Assembly: GCA_005793375.1 (NCBI GenBank)
Contig: SXSK01000239.1
Span: 1 to 32,763 of the forward strand
DNA from: Verrucomicrobiales bacterium
GTDB lineage: Bacteria; Verrucomicrobiota; Verrucomicrobiia; Limisphaerales; UBA9464
DNA length: 32,763 nt
Reading direction: 5' to 3'
In this document: one piece after another, positions 1 to 9,270 of the stretch
Numbering within the stretch: the stretch's first letter is position 1
How the letters are laid out: each line of letters opens with the position of its first letter
Program-made: the position numbers and the translations under genes
The notes under the pieces: model-generated
Told to the model about the DNA's origin: nothing
The model's input: the letters and a program-made list of their open reading frames with translations, nothing else
The model's database searches: none

Positions 1-226
1 AAGAAGCCATGCGCTTACTTTCAAGCGTGGCCATTGTGAAAAATCAGCCGAGTTCTCAATATCCCGCCTGCCTATTGTTCTTCCGCGGGTCCATCCTTCA
101 ACCAATCCGGCCAAACCACTTTTCTTGAAACTGCCCTGGGTCGTGAGAGGGGTACAATTTCCCCACTTGCAATCCTTTGAATAATGGGATTGGCTCATAG
201 TCCAACGACCACCAATGGATCGAATT

Positions 227-553
227 ATGAAGAAAACCACCCAGTTCATCGCGGCCGCCTTGCTTACCGTCGGTCTCAGTGCCAGCGCGTTTGCCAAGGA
301 CGCCAAAGAAGTCACCCTGACCGGTGAAGGAAAATGCGCCAAATGCGCCCTGAAGAAGGCCGATTCCTGCCAAAACGTTGTTGAGGTCAAGGAAGGCGAC
401 AAGACCACCGTGTATTATCTCACAGGCGACATCAGCAAGGGTTTCCACAAGAACCTTTGCTCGGGTAGCGCCAAGGTCAAACTTACCGGCGAACACTCAG
501 AGAAAGACGGCAAGCACGAGATCAAGGTCACCAAGATCGAAAAGGCCAGCTAA
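227..553 (+). CDS. small exported CxxC protein (DUF6370-like)
   Basis: Short secreted protein of about 108 residues. From the second ATG (227) it has a textbook signal peptide: MKKTTQ n-region, a hydrophobic stretch and an ASAFA cleavage site. An earlier in-frame ATG at 215 adds only four residues (MDRI) and neither start has a clear Shine-Dalgarno, so 227 is preferred on signal-peptide grounds. The mature part is lysine-rich and carries a CAKC motif (CxxC), then a single Cys in DSCQ and one in LCSG. This pattern, in a compact beta-rich domain with a VYYLTGD segment, resembles the small exported proteins grouped as DUF6370. The Cys pair could bind metal or form a disulfide in the periplasm. 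No catalytic role can be read from the sequence. It is probably monocistronic, with a terminator about 160 bp downstream. Confidence 0.8.
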   Translation: MKKTTQFIAAALLTVGLSASAFAKDAKEVTLTGEGKCAKCALKKADSCQNVVEVKEGDKTTVYYLTGDISKGFHKNLCSGSAKVKLTGEHSEKDGKHEIKVTKIEKAS

Positions 554-713
554 CCGCTCCTCGTAGACTCGGCCACGTGTTCGATAAGGCCTAGGCGATC
601 GTTTCGACCGCTTAGGCAGTGTTGGCTGCACCTCAGTGAATTCGACATGCAGCAGATGGTCATCGAACCCATGAAGTCGGTCTAAGAGCACGGTCAACTG
701 GATCCTTCTGACA

Positions 714-748
714 GCCCGCGCAGCTTCTGCTGCCGGGCATTTTTGTTT
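714..748 (+). terminator. rho-independent terminator
   Basis: A GC-rich hairpin (GCCCG at 714-718 pairing with CGGGC at 734-738, with extra CAG/CTG pairing inside) is followed at once by a T-rich run (ATTTTTGTTT). The orientation fits termination of plus-strand transcription from the small exported gene, although it lies about 160 bp beyond that stop codon. On the minus strand the stem has no T-tract, so it is not a good terminator for the permease gene. Confidence 0.6.
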
Positions 749-762
749 CTAGACTGGCTGTT

Positions 763-2214
763 TTAATCAGCACACAACTTTGGCGGCCCCTGGAACCGGC
801 GTCGTTCAAATCCGTACCAAACAGCTAATTGGACTATCGCCGTCCCACCCACCACCCAAAGGGCCTGCTGGTTCGGCGGTTGAATTCCAATCACCAGCAG
901 AAAAACGCAACCGACCACCGAAATCGATGCAAGCGGCTTGTACCATTTCCCCAACTGCCACGGTCCCATCTGTTTCCAGGAACGCTCATGGGCATAAATC
1001 CCGGCCGCCACCGGCACCACATAACTAATATACAAGAATACTGTGCCAATCGCGGCAATGGTTTCATAACGGAGTAATACGACCAGAGCCACCGAGACCA
1101 AAGCCGATGTCCAGACCGCGACAGACGGCGATCGAGTTCGTGGATTCACCCGACGCAATCCTCCGGAAAATGGCAACCCGCCGTCGCGCGCGAAGGCATA
1201 GGTCATCCGGGAAGACGAAGTGAGTGCGGCCAATCCGCAGAGAAATTGCGCAACCACTATGGCCGCCAAAAAGCCAGTTGCGAGTTTGTCGTGGAAAACG
1301 GAACGAAGGGTCCAGGGTATGACCTCAAAACCTTTCGAGACCCCCTCGGCCACGCTGGGCATGGCGAGCAAGAGGGCGAGAATCATCAACCAACCAAACG
1401 CACCCGAAATCCAGACACTGCGAATGATCCCACGAGGCACATTTTCGGCTGCTCGAACAGTTTCCTCCGAAGTGTGGGCTGAGGCGTCGAATCCGGTGAT
1501 TGTGTATGCGGGGAACAGGAATCCGAGTGCAAAGAGCCAGCCAAGGTTCTGCTGCTTGGGAAACACGGGAGCCCCTTCCGGCAGTCCGCTGTAGTTGGTG
1601 AACGTCCACAACCGTGCCCACTCGTACTGTCGAGTGACAATCAACAAAGCGACCGTCAACAAAACGGCAACACTGAGAATCAACCAACCACTCAAGTCTG
1701 TGAGCCAGGTCGTGAGCCGAATGCCGTAATGATTCAACAAGCCCTGCGACAGTGTCATCGCGACGACCACAACCGTCTTGATGGAAGCCGCCTGGGAAGT
1801 GGGTGGATTCAGACCGAAAGCCACCAATGTGAAGTCATAGGTGCCAGCGTTTATGGCTGCGAGCACGGTCATCAATCCGGCGAGGTTGTACCATGCTGTC
1901 ACCCAGCCACAGGCGCGTCCGCCTAAAATACTTCCCCAATGGTACAATCCTCCGGCAGTGGGGAAGGCGCTGGCGACCTGAGCCATCGTGGCAGCCACGC
2001 AGAGAGAAAACAGACAGACCACAGGCCAGCCGATGCCGATGCTGGCGCCTCCGGCGCTGCAGAGTCCCACGTGAAACGACGTGATGCCACCCGCCAAAAT
2101 GCAGATAATGGAGAGAGAAATGGCGAAATTCGAGAAACCCGACATTCGCCGAGCCAATTCCTGACGGTAACCCAAACGCTCCAGGGTCAGTTCGTCGTCA
2201 TTTGGTCTGTGCAC
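763..2214 (-). CDS. APC-superfamily amino acid permease
   Basis: Integral membrane transporter of 483 residues with about 12 predicted hydrophobic helices. The N-terminal region (MSGFSNFAISLSIICILAGG, then a SFHVGLCSAGGASIGIGWP segment, then ASAFPTAGGLYHW) matches the amino acid/choline/GABA branch of the APC superfamily, related to yeast UGA4-like and bacterial GabP-like permeases. Such proteins carry amino acids or polyamines across the inner membrane by cation coupling; the substrate cannot be told here. The start is a GTG at 2214, because no in-frame ATG lies between it and the conserved core. The C-terminus ends in a short basic/hydrophilic tail. The next gene upstream on the same strand is 110 bp away and unrelated, so an operon is uncertain. 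Confidence 0.9.
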   Translation of the reverse strand: MHRPNDDELTLERLGYRQELARRMSGFSNFAISLSIICILAGGITSFHVGLCSAGGASIGIGWPVVCLFSLCVAATMAQVASAFPTAGGLYHWGSILGGRACGWVTAWYNLAGLMTVLAAINAGTYDFTLVAFGLNPPTSQAASIKTVVVVAMTLSQGLLNHYGIRLTTWLTDLSGWLILSVAVLLTVALLIVTRQYEWARLWTFTNYSGLPEGAPVFPKQQNLGWLFALGFLFPAYTITGFDASAHTSEETVRAAENVPRGIIRSVWISGAFGWLMILALLLAMPSVAEGVSKGFEVIPWTLRSVFHDKLATGFLAAIVVAQFLCGLAALTSSSRMTYAFARDGGLPFSGGLRRVNPRTRSPSVAVWTSALVSVALVVLLRYETIAAIGTVFLYISYVVPVAAGIYAHERSWKQMGPWQLGKWYKPLASISVVGCVFLLVIGIQPPNQQALWVVGGTAIVQLAVWYGFERRRFQGPPKLCAD

Positions 2215-2323
2215 ACTTGGAGGCTAACGGGATCTTTGCAAGTAAGTCGAATCCCGTAATTCGAGCACTTCGCTGGTTCTTGCGTCCACCGGTGATGAGC
2301 CAACTTCGAGGCGGTGAAACCGA

Positions 2324-2998
2324 CTAGGGCGAGACGGACTGGACGCGCAAGTCGTCAAACCGAATGGGAGTTCCTGCATAGGGCATACCCCAGGCACCAG
2401 ATTTTCCTGGCGGCATCGGTTCCTTCTCATCAAGGGACAAAGCCCATTCCGCAGGCTCTTTGTCGCCCTGCCAGGCTTTGGCTTCGACTTTCACGCCATC
2501 GCTAGTTTTCCGAACTCTCAATTTCAAGTGAGTCCACTCTCCGCTCTTCCACTCAAAGGCTGTAGACTTGGAGACATCGTCGCCTTTCAGGAGTTCGATG
2601 GCTTTCTTGGCGGGTGCGACCCGGATTTTGTAACCGCTGACCCCATTCACTCCGAGAGCAAAGGTCGGGAATTTGCGGCCTTGTTTGGTGCCAAAGATGC
2701 GCGCACCGCATTCCTGACCGGAGGCTTCGCTAGGTCCGAACAAGAAGCCAAAATCCTCCAACGGTGACCCTGGAAGCTCCACGAGCTTGGAGCCTTGTTC
2801 TTCGACGATAGCAAACACGCCGTTCAACACGAGGAATTCCGGGGGTAGTTCACCCTTGGGAAGTTTCTCGAAATTCTGTTCAAAAACCACCCGCCCCTCA
2901 GCGCCGACCCGCGCGGGAAGGGCAGGCATTAACAAGGCTGACAAAGCCAGTGCACTCAGAGCCACCCGGTGGCGGAGGGACATCAAGCAGCGTTTCAT
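2324..2998 (-). CDS. exported LamG/DUF1080-like domain protein
   Basis: Exported protein of 224 residues. A signal peptide is clear: MKRCLMSLRHR n-region, then a hydrophobic run ending LMPALPARVGAEG. The mature part is one beta-sandwich-like domain: VVFEQNFEKLPKGELPPEF at the start, GEWTHLKLRVRKTSDGVKV in the middle and IRFDDLRVQSVSP at the end. That order (an 'opening FE..F' strand, a WxxLKLRV strand and a closing FDDLRV strand) is typical of the concanavalin-like LamG/DUF1080 family abundant in Verrucomicrobiota and Planctomycetota. These bind or process carbohydrate or act as adhesion modules, but no catalytic residues can be assigned. A 260-bp region upstream separates it from the divergent addA gene. 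Confidence 0.75.
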   Translation of the reverse strand: MKRCLMSLRHRVALSALALSALLMPALPARVGAEGRVVFEQNFEKLPKGELPPEFLVLNGVFAIVEEQGSKLVELPGSPLEDFGFLFGPSEASGQECGARIFGTKQGRKFPTFALGVNGVSGYKIRVAPAKKAIELLKGDDVSKSTAFEWKSGEWTHLKLRVRKTSDGVKVEAKAWQGDKEPAEWALSLDEKEPMPPGKSGAWGMPYAGTPIRFDDLRVQSVSP

Positions 2999-3259
2999 AC
3001 GTCGAGTTTAAACATTACAAATGGATTGGGAAGGCAGTGCTTTCTCGAACTTCCCGCAGGAGAAGATCGTCGTGTGGAAGAAAACACTGCCAACCGGCAT
3101 TACAGACGCGTGTCATTTGTTTCTTGTTCAAGCGAACTCTGCCTCGCTGAAGTTCGCATTTAGGATACCGCTGGGAGAAATCACGCTCAGGTGTCTGACA
3201 TCGCGAGTGATACTCGACGCCCATGCCGGCACTCGTTACGGTCAGGGACAACGAATTCG

Positions 3260-6200
3260 ATGGACCCATTGGCAGGACCCTCCTCCAAAAAACTGACTCT
3301 TGAACAGGCTGCGGCGGTTGCCGCCGAAGGCAATGTCTTGCTGATAGCAGGAGCTGGCACTGGAAAAACCTCGACTCTGGTAACCCGAGTCCTGGAGCGC
3401 GTATTGGATCCCACCCGGCGAGTCTCGTTGGATCGTATTCTCATGGTGACGTTTACCGAGGCGGCCGCCGCTGAAATGCGCCATCGATTACGGGGGGAAT
3501 TGGAGCGTCGGCAACTCGATTTGGGAGGCGATCCCTGGATCGCGGAGCAGATAGTCCGCATTGACCATGCTCCCATCGGCACGATCCATGGGTTTTGTCT
3601 GAGATTGTTGCGGGATCACTTCCATGAATTGGGCTTGGATCCCCAGATGCGCGTTCTCGACGACGTGGAATCGCGCAGCGTCTTTGATCAAGTGCTCGAC
3701 GAGGTATTGGATCCATTGTTGGCGCAACCACCTGAGGAGACGGCCGACCAACGGAGCGGAGTGGCGGACTGGATTTCAACGTTTCACGGAGGCAATCTGA
3801 CGTTAGCCAAGTGCCTTGTGAAGCGAGTTTATGACTACGGCCGTTCACGCCACGATTTCGACACGTGGCTGCAGCGCCAGATCGAGGAGTGGTCCGCAAC
3901 TGAACCCCGAGGCTGGGTGACTGAAATGCCCGAAGAATTGAACCGTTGGGGCCAACAATGGTTGGAAGCACTCGCGGCGGTCCCCAAAGAAAATCCTAAA
4001 GCGACCCGATGCCACGAACTGCTCCAGGAACTGATGGCCCAGCTCCCACTTCCAAACTGGCAGCACAATGTGGGCATCCGCCTCACGCTTCTGGTCGTGG
4101 AGGATTCCGAATCCGCGTGGGAGGCCTATCCGCGTCGCAAAACCACTCTCCGTGCGCCTCTCATCAAGTTCTTCGAAGATGTCAGGTTCTTGAACTCGCT
4201 TCTGGTCGCCATCCCGAATCCACCGGGCGCTGCGGGGACTTCCTCCCAAACCGTACCACCCTATCCATTCATGGAAGATTGGACCACGACCCGCGGTTCC
4301 ATGGGATGTGTGCTGGATGTCGTCCAACGTGTCGTTGTGGCGTTGACACGCACCAAACGGGAACAGTCCATGGTGGATTTCGCCGATTTGGAGCAATTCG
4401 CACTCCGGTTGCTCGGCGATGGTGACACTCCGGTGGCTCAGGCGTGTCAGAAACGATTTGAGTATGTCCTGGTGGATGAAGCTCAGGATTTGAACCCAGC
4501 TCAAAATGGCATTCTGAGTTCGGTCGGCCGCACCGGTACAGCCGCCAACCGATTCTTGGTCGGAGACATTAAGCAAAGCATCTATCGATTCCGTCTGGCA
4601 GACCCGCGCATCTTCCAGGCGTTCGCGCATGCTTGGTCGGTTGGGAATTCTTCCAATGAAACGTCCAACACGCAGCTCAGGAGCGGGCGGGTGCTCCCCT
4701 TGACCGCAAACTTCAGGAGTCATGAGGCCATCCTCGAATTTGTGAATTCGGTTTTTACGCCATTGTTTCACGAGTCTTTGGGGGGCGTGGTTTATGACCA
4801 AGCGGCGGCGTTGCATTTTGGGGCTCCCGAAAAACGCCGACCTATGTCCCTCGACGGAACACCCCGCGTGGAAGTTCATCTGCGAATGGAATCAGCCGCC
4901 GATGAGGAGAATGCGGACACTGGAGAGAACGACAGCCCCGAAGATCGCACCGAAGTGGAGGCGGGATTGGTGATCGCCCGATTGCTGGAGTTGTACGAGA
5001 GCAAGACCTTGGTCTGGGATGGGAATTCCGGCGCGTTACGGCCCATGCGATGGGGCGACGTGGTTGTGCTATTGCGGTCACCAGGCCCTCGGGGGTCCGC
5101 TTACGCCCGCAAGTTTGCCGATGCGGGTATCCCAATGGATGCTCCTCCTGGTAGCCTCCTGGATCAACCAGAACTCCTGGATCTCCTGTCGTTGCTGGAG
5201 ATCCTGGACAACCCGCTGCAGGACATCCCTCTGGCAACCGTCTTGCGGTCTCCGCTCGTAGGCATCCACGATCTCAATGAACTGGCCGTGATTCGAATGT
5301 CCGCGCGTCGCGAGTCATTCTGGACCGCACTCAATCGATTTCATGAGTTTGGTGTCAGTCGATTCCATGAATTGAGCCCAGAATCCTGCTCCCAGGCGGC
5401 AATTGAACTGAGCGCTGATGCCACTGGCCTGACGGAAAAGCCAGTCGACGGACGGAGCAACGAATCGTTCGAAAACGCGTCGGGGGTCCTCGATGGCCCC
5501 AGCGCGCTGGATCATCCCATGACCCGTCCCTGGGCCCGCAGTCTCTGGCCTCGGGTCGAGGGCTTTCTTAAGCTTTACAAACAATGGCGCCGCCTGGCTC
5601 AGCGAGGTTCCATGGGATCGTTGATCGAGACGATCCTGGACGACACGGGGTACGAAGCTTCCATAGAGTTGCTGGAACATTCGGGACAGCGACTAGCCAA
5701 CCTTCGGAGCCTCCTGGACTTGGCACGTCGCTTTGATCAATCCCATCGCGGTGGCGTCCAGAGATTCCTGTCACATCTCAAGGCGCATCGGGAGGTTGAA
5801 ACCGAAGCGCCGTCAGCGGTTTCCAACAACGCCGTACGTCTGATGAGCATCCATGCCAGCAAGGGATTGGAATTCCCGATCACGGTTGTGGCTGGCCTGG
5901 GCAACCCCTTCAATCAATCAGATCTAAATGCCGACGTGATGCTCGACGACCAAGGTCGTCTCTGCCCGGTGGTGTGCCGGCCGGGCGGGGTGAGATACCG
6001 GAGCTGGCCGCTGTGGCGCGCAGCGCGAATCCAATTAAGGCAATTGTTGGGTGAGGAACTGCGACTGCTTTACGTCGCTTTCACGCGGGCATCGGATCGA
6101 TTGATCCTGGTGGGAATGAGTTCCGAAAAGGCTGCCGCCGACTGGTCCCTACAGCCATCTCCGCTGCCATTGTCCTGGCTCGAACGTGCTCGCAAACCAA

Positions 6201-7117
6201 TGGATTGGCTCGGCCCGGTGTTGTGCGGACTGGCCGGGAGTTCCTTAGGCGGCGTGGGGGAACTGTCTTCAAATTCCAAACTGGCTTGGCGCATCTGGCC
6301 TACTCGGCTCCCGACCACGTCCACGGGTGTTCCCGTTCCAGTTCGGGCACCCAACGTTGCCGTCAACGTGCACGCGGGAGCCCCTTTGTGGAACTATCCG
6401 CACGAAGCAGCAACTATCGAGCCTGCAAAACAATCCGTGACGGCTCTGCGTCGGCGAGCCGGCGATTCCGAGGAAGAATCTGCAACACGATTCGTCGGAG
6501 TGGACCATCGATTCCAAATCCTACGGGAAGACGACGGCCCGAGTCGTTTGGAATTTAATGCTGCCGAACGAGGGACGTTTCATCACCGGTTTTTGGAACA
6601 TGTCGATCTCTTCAAGACCAATTCCCGTGAGGAGTTGGAGGAAGAACTGGGGCGTCTCCGTGGGCTCCACCGTTTCACGGAGGAAGAGGCACAGGCGCTG
6701 GACATGGCCGCACTCGAACAATTCTGGCAATCGCCACTGGGGATGGATCTCCGTACCCACGCCTCTGGAGTTCGCCGCGAAATCCCTTTCACTCTGAGAC
6801 TGGGATTGGATGACATGATCCGCCTTCAGTTGCCTCATTTGCTTGGATTGGCACCCGACGAATTTGTGGTGGTTCAAGGAGTGATCGACATCGCCGTGTT
6901 TCGACCAGATGGGACCCTATGGATAGGGGATTTCAAGACCGACCGAATCACTCCAGACACACTTTCAGAGAAGGCAAAGGCCTATGGACCCCAGTTGGCA
7001 CTTTACGCGCTTGCCATGGAACGAATTTTCCGCGTTCGCGTGAGTCGCTGTTGGCTGTATTTTTTAAATTTAGGCCTCGCCATCGATGTCCCAGTGGCCG
7101 TTGGCACCGAGTGCTGA
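3260..7117 (+). CDS. addA: AddA-type ATP-dependent helicase/nuclease
   Basis: About 1285 residues, close to Bacillus AddA in size. Family role: the helicase-nuclease subunit that processes double-strand DNA ends for RecA-dependent repair. Seen in the sequence: Q-motif LTLEQAAAV (about 12-20), Walker A GAGTGKT (31-37), motif Ia VTFTEAAAAEMR, GTIHGFCLRLL, Walker B VLVDEAQDLNP (about 400), GDIKQSIYRFR, LTANFRSHEAIL, MSIHASKGLEFP and LLYVAFTRA. The C-terminal RecB-like nuclease core is GVIDIAVFRPDG...GDFKTDR, then QLALYALAMERI (about 1205-1250). A GTG at 3191 would extend the ORF by 23 residues, but the extension is unconserved-looking; ATG 3260 directly precedes the helicase core. No addB is adjacent, which is unusual. 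The gene is convergent with dnaA. Confidence 0.88.
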   Translation: MDPLAGPSSKKLTLEQAAAVAAEGNVLLIAGAGTGKTSTLVTRVLERVLDPTRRVSLDRILMVTFTEAAAAEMRHRLRGELERRQLDLGGDPWIAEQIVRIDHAPIGTIHGFCLRLLRDHFHELGLDPQMRVLDDVESRSVFDQVLDEVLDPLLAQPPEETADQRSGVADWISTFHGGNLTLAKCLVKRVYDYGRSRHDFDTWLQRQIEEWSATEPRGWVTEMPEELNRWGQQWLEALAAVPKENPKATRCHELLQELMAQLPLPNWQHNVGIRLTLLVVEDSESAWEAYPRRKTTLRAPLIKFFEDVRFLNSLLVAIPNPPGAAGTSSQTVPPYPFMEDWTTTRGSMGCVLDVVQRVVVALTRTKREQSMVDFADLEQFALRLLGDGDTPVAQACQKRFEYVLVDEAQDLNPAQNGILSSVGRTGTAANRFLVGDIKQSIYRFRLADPRIFQAFAHAWSVGNSSNETSNTQLRSGRVLPLTANFRSHEAILEFVNSVFTPLFHESLGGVVYDQAAALHFGAPEKRRPMSLDGTPRVEVHLRMESAADEENADTGENDSPEDRTEVEAGLVIARLLELYESKTLVWDGNSGALRPMRWGDVVVLLRSPGPRGSAYARKFADAGIPMDAPPGSLLDQPELLDLLSLLEILDNPLQDIPLATVLRSPLVGIHDLNELAVIRMSARRESFWTALNRFHEFGVSRFHELSPESCSQAAIELSADATGLTEKPVDGRSNESFENASGVLDGPSALDHPMTRPWARSLWPRVEGFLKLYKQWRRLAQRGSMGSLIETILDDTGYEASIELLEHSGQRLANLRSLLDLARRFDQSHRGGVQRFLSHLKAHREVETEAPSAVSNNAVRLMSIHASKGLEFPITVVAGLGNPFNQSDLNADVMLDDQGRLCPVVCRPGGVRYRSWPLWRAARIQLRQLLGEELRLLYVAFTRASDRLILVGMSSEKAAADWSLQPSPLPLSWLERARKPMDWLGPVLCGLAGSSLGGVGELSSNSKLAWRIWPTRLPTTSTGVPVPVRAPNVAVNVHAGAPLWNYPHEAATIEPAKQSVTALRRRAGDSEEESATRFVGVDHRFQILREDDGPSRLEFNAAERGTFHHRFLEHVDLFKTNSREELEEELGRLRGLHRFTEEEAQALDMAALEQFWQSPLGMDLRTHASGVRREIPFTLRLGLDDMIRLQLPHLLGLAPDEFVVVQGVIDIAVFRPDGTLWIGDFKTDRITPDTLSEKAKAYGPQLALYALAMERIFRVRVSRCWLYFLNLGLAIDVPVAVGTEC

Positions 7118-7126
7118 TGTTGGCTC

Positions 7127-7165
7127 GGCTGGAGGCGCGTCGGTTTCACGGCGCGCCCTGCAGCC
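7127..7165. terminator. GC-rich stem-loop between convergent addA and dnaA
   Basis: In the 78-bp gap between two converging genes, GGCTG (7127-7131) and GGCGCG (7134-7139) pair with CGCGCC (7152-7157) and CAGCC (7161-7165), enclosing a 12-nt loop. A second small inverted repeat (GGCCAA/TTGGCC) follows directly. There is no T-tract on either strand, so intrinsic termination is not shown. The placement suggests a transcript-end barrier or RNA 3' structure. Confidence 0.35.
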
Positions 7166-7195
7166 TCGGCCAAGGCCGTTGGCCATGGGAACAGG

Positions 7196-8554
7196 TCAAC
7201 GCAACAGCTGCTTCTCCAAGTAACTGACCGTTTGGCGGACATTGGAGTCCACTTCCATCCGATCCTTTACCTGACGACAAGCATGGAGAACTGTCCCGTG
7301 ATCTCGACCGCCGAAAGCGTCCCCGATGACAGCCAGGGACGAGTCCGTGAGTTGCCGGGCGAGGTACATGGCCACCTGCCGAGGAAACGCGATGTTTTCA
7401 GGACGCCGTTTGCTGAGCATGTCTGCATGGCGGATATCATAGTGCTCGGCCACGCGTCGCTGAATGAGGTCGATGGTGATCGATTGGCGGCCTTCTTCCT
7501 GAAGGATTTCGCGCAGTTGATTCTCGACGACATCCAAGGTGATGGGCTTGCCGGTAAGCGAGGCGACGGAGGCGATGCGCACGAAGGCACCTTCGAGTCG
7601 GCGAATATTGCTTCGGATACGTTTGGCGAGAAAGCTGCGGACGTCATCCGGAAGTTCCACTCGAAAGACGCGTTCCTTTTTGCGAAGGATGGCCTGGCGG
7701 GTTTCCATATCCGGCGGCTGAAGATCCGCTGTGAGGCCCCATTCGAACCTGGACACCAGTCGTTGTTCGAGCCCTTGGATCTCGCTCGCTGGCCGATCAC
7801 AACTCAAGACGATTTGCTTTCGGTTTCCGTGAAGTGCGTTGAAGGTGTGGAAGAACTCCTCCTGTATGCGTTCTTTGCCGGCGAGGAACTGGACATCGTC
7901 GATGAGGAGCACATCCACCAGACGATATTTGCGTCGGAATTTCGGCAGTTGCCCCCCCTGAAGTGCCTCAATGAATTCGTTGGTGAATTTTTCGCAGGGT
8001 AGATACGCCACCCGAGCATTTTTGCGATGGCTGAGGACAAATTGGCCAATGGCCTGGAGCAGGTGCGTCTTCCCCAGACCGACCCCACCGATGAAGAACA
8101 GGGGATTATATGTTTTGCCAGGATTCTGCGCGACGGCGATGGCAGCCCCATGGGCCAGGTTGTTGTTGTTGCCGACGACGAAGGTGTCGAAGGTGTTGTT
8201 CGGGTTGAGAAACACCTCCGAGGTGCGGCTATTTGAAGACGGTTCAGGAGTCGAAGGTCCCATCGACAGTTCCGACTGAACCTCCGAGGTTTGCTGCACG
8301 GGCGCCGCGCCCAGGCAGAAGGTTACTTCCAAGGTGCGCCCTGCAGAGCGCGTCACTACGGATCGCAATAGATCGGAATAATTCTCACGCAACCAGACCT
8401 CGGAAAAATCGTCCGGGGTTTCAAGTTGTAGCGTGTGGCCATCGATGCCACGCGCTCGAAGCGGCGCAAACCACATCGTGAAGATCTCAGCTTTGAGCAT
8501 CCCACGTAGAACATCCTGCGCCTGGGACCAGATGGATTCAGCGGACTCTAGCAT
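7196..8554 (-). CDS. dnaA: chromosomal replication initiator DnaA
   Basis: Full-length DnaA, 452 residues. It binds DnaA boxes at oriC and opens the duplex in its ATP form. Domain I is at the N-terminus (IWSQAQDVLRGMLKAEIFTMWFAPL), followed by a Ser/Pro-rich domain II linker (about 85-115). The AAA+ domain starts at NTFDTFVVG. Walker A is GGVGLGKT (156-163), Walker B is VLLIDDVQFLAGKE, and the sensor and arginine-finger segments include LVSRFEWGLTADLQPPD. The domain IV DNA-binding signature is FGGRDHGTVLHACRQV (about 413-430), which contacts the DnaA box. The start is ATG 8554 with no obvious Shine-Dalgarno. Upstream lies a 770-bp gene-free stretch with DnaA-box-like sites. The usual dnaN, recF, gyrB or rpmH neighbours are absent. 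Confidence 0.97.
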   Translation of the reverse strand: MLESAESIWSQAQDVLRGMLKAEIFTMWFAPLRARGIDGHTLQLETPDDFSEVWLRENYSDLLRSVVTRSAGRTLEVTFCLGAAPVQQTSEVQSELSMGPSTPEPSSNSRTSEVFLNPNNTFDTFVVGNNNNLAHGAAIAVAQNPGKTYNPLFFIGGVGLGKTHLLQAIGQFVLSHRKNARVAYLPCEKFTNEFIEALQGGQLPKFRRKYRLVDVLLIDDVQFLAGKERIQEEFFHTFNALHGNRKQIVLSCDRPASEIQGLEQRLVSRFEWGLTADLQPPDMETRQAILRKKERVFRVELPDDVRSFLAKRIRSNIRRLEGAFVRIASVASLTGKPITLDVVENQLREILQEEGRQSITIDLIQRRVAEHYDIRHADMLSKRRPENIAFPRQVAMYLARQLTDSSLAVIGDAFGGRDHGTVLHACRQVKDRMEVDSNVRQTVSYLEKQLLR

Positions 8555-8607
8555 GAACGTTGGGGGGTAGGGATTGAGTAAAGGGGTTTAGGCGGGAGGA
8601 TTCGTAA

Positions 8608-8616
8608 TTATTCACC
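8608..8616 (+). promoter_or_regulatory. DnaA box-like site (8/9)
   Basis: TTATTCACC matches the DnaA-box consensus TTATNCACA at 8 of 9 positions and lies 54 bp upstream of the dnaA start codon, inside an AT-rich patch. Its position suits autoregulation of dnaA. Confidence 0.4.
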
Positions 8617-8734
8617 GAAGCCTGTTCGGTGCTCATTCCTAACGCCTTGGCAAGAAAAACTCGCCGGATTTTGCGGAGAAATCTGAGGAATAATCCCAGA
8701 TTTTAACGATCCACATGATGAGTCGCCAAAGTTC

Positions 8735-8746
8735 ACAACATGTTGT
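8735..8746. promoter_or_regulatory. 12-bp perfect palindrome upstream of dnaA
   Basis: ACAACATGTTGT is a perfect palindrome about 180 bp upstream of dnaA. It is preceded 20 bp away by a DnaA-box-like CGATCCACA (8707-8715, 7/9). Such symmetry suggests a dimeric protein-binding site; the protein is unknown. Related half-sites (CACATGATG at 8712, CACATGTTG at 8899) occur nearby. Confidence 0.35.
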
Positions 8747-8893
8747 AGATTAACGAATTGGGAACAATAGCGACCCTCCCATTCCCAGCGAGAAGTGCGC
8801 CGACCCATCCATGGCATCTGTGAATTCAATGCCTGCGTTCTAGGAAAAAGCTGTGGGGTGCACGAGGACAACATATTAATCGTTCTTCCCAAG

Positions 8894-8902
8894 TTATTCA
8901 CA
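8894..8902 (+). promoter_or_regulatory. consensus DnaA box
   Basis: TTATTCACA is a perfect match to TTATNCACA. It sits 340 bp upstream of dnaA. Together with a relative at 8709-8720 it forms a spaced direct repeat of the form ATYCACATGWTG (8709-8720 and 8896-8907). Confidence 0.5.
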
Positions 8903-9253
8903 TGTTGATTTTGGGCCGTTTTGCGGGTCTTTTTCACCGCCAGAAACCGCCGATGGGCCGCGCACGGCCTCTTGCAGCAGGTCGATAACCTGTATTCTGA
9001 ACTGACACGACATGGGTGCGACCCGATCATACAAGGTGAATTGTCCGCCTCAGCCAAGCCAACCAAGAGCCCACGAGCCAGTAACCCCAACAGCCACACA
9101 GAACTGGCTCGCCTTTTGACATTGGATGGTTTGCATCGGATTCGAGGAGACCGCTTGCCCCACGTCGTCGTCTGTCGACGTCTCGTAACGCGGAATTCAC
9201 AGTTGCCAAAATCAATCGCCTCCCAACTGACGTCGAGAAAAATCTAGGAGGTT

Positions 9254-9270
9254 TGCGCCAAAAAGGCGCA
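9254..9270. terminator. short stem-loop downstream of the hydrolase-NamZ gene
   Basis: TGCGCC, an AAAAA loop and GGCGCA form a 6-bp perfect stem 55 bp past the stop of the minus-strand fusion gene. On the plus strand a TCTCTTT run follows, and on the minus strand the run is poor. It may be a weak terminator or RNA 3' end. Confidence 0.3.

Noticed and set aside
125-158. TTGAAA and TACAAT as a promoter for the first gene
   Set aside because: Spacer is 22 bp, outside the usual 16-18 range.
98-496. 132-residue minus-strand ORF
   Set aside because: Overlaps the exported CxxC gene almost fully and has no recognisable domain, signal or start signal.
3191-3259. GTG extension of addA
   Set aside because: Adds 23 unconserved-looking residues; the helicase Q-motif begins right after ATG 3260.
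3845-4879. 344-residue minus-strand ORF inside addA
   Set aside because: Antisense shadow of a clear helicase gene; composition is unlike any family.
7232-8002. 256-residue plus-strand ORF
   Set aside because: Antisense to dnaA; shadow of its codon pattern.
8608-9247. ORFs on both strands in the dnaA upstream region (163 and 108 residues)
   Set aside because: They conflict with each other, lack domains and Shine-Dalgarno sequences, and overlap DnaA-box-like sites.
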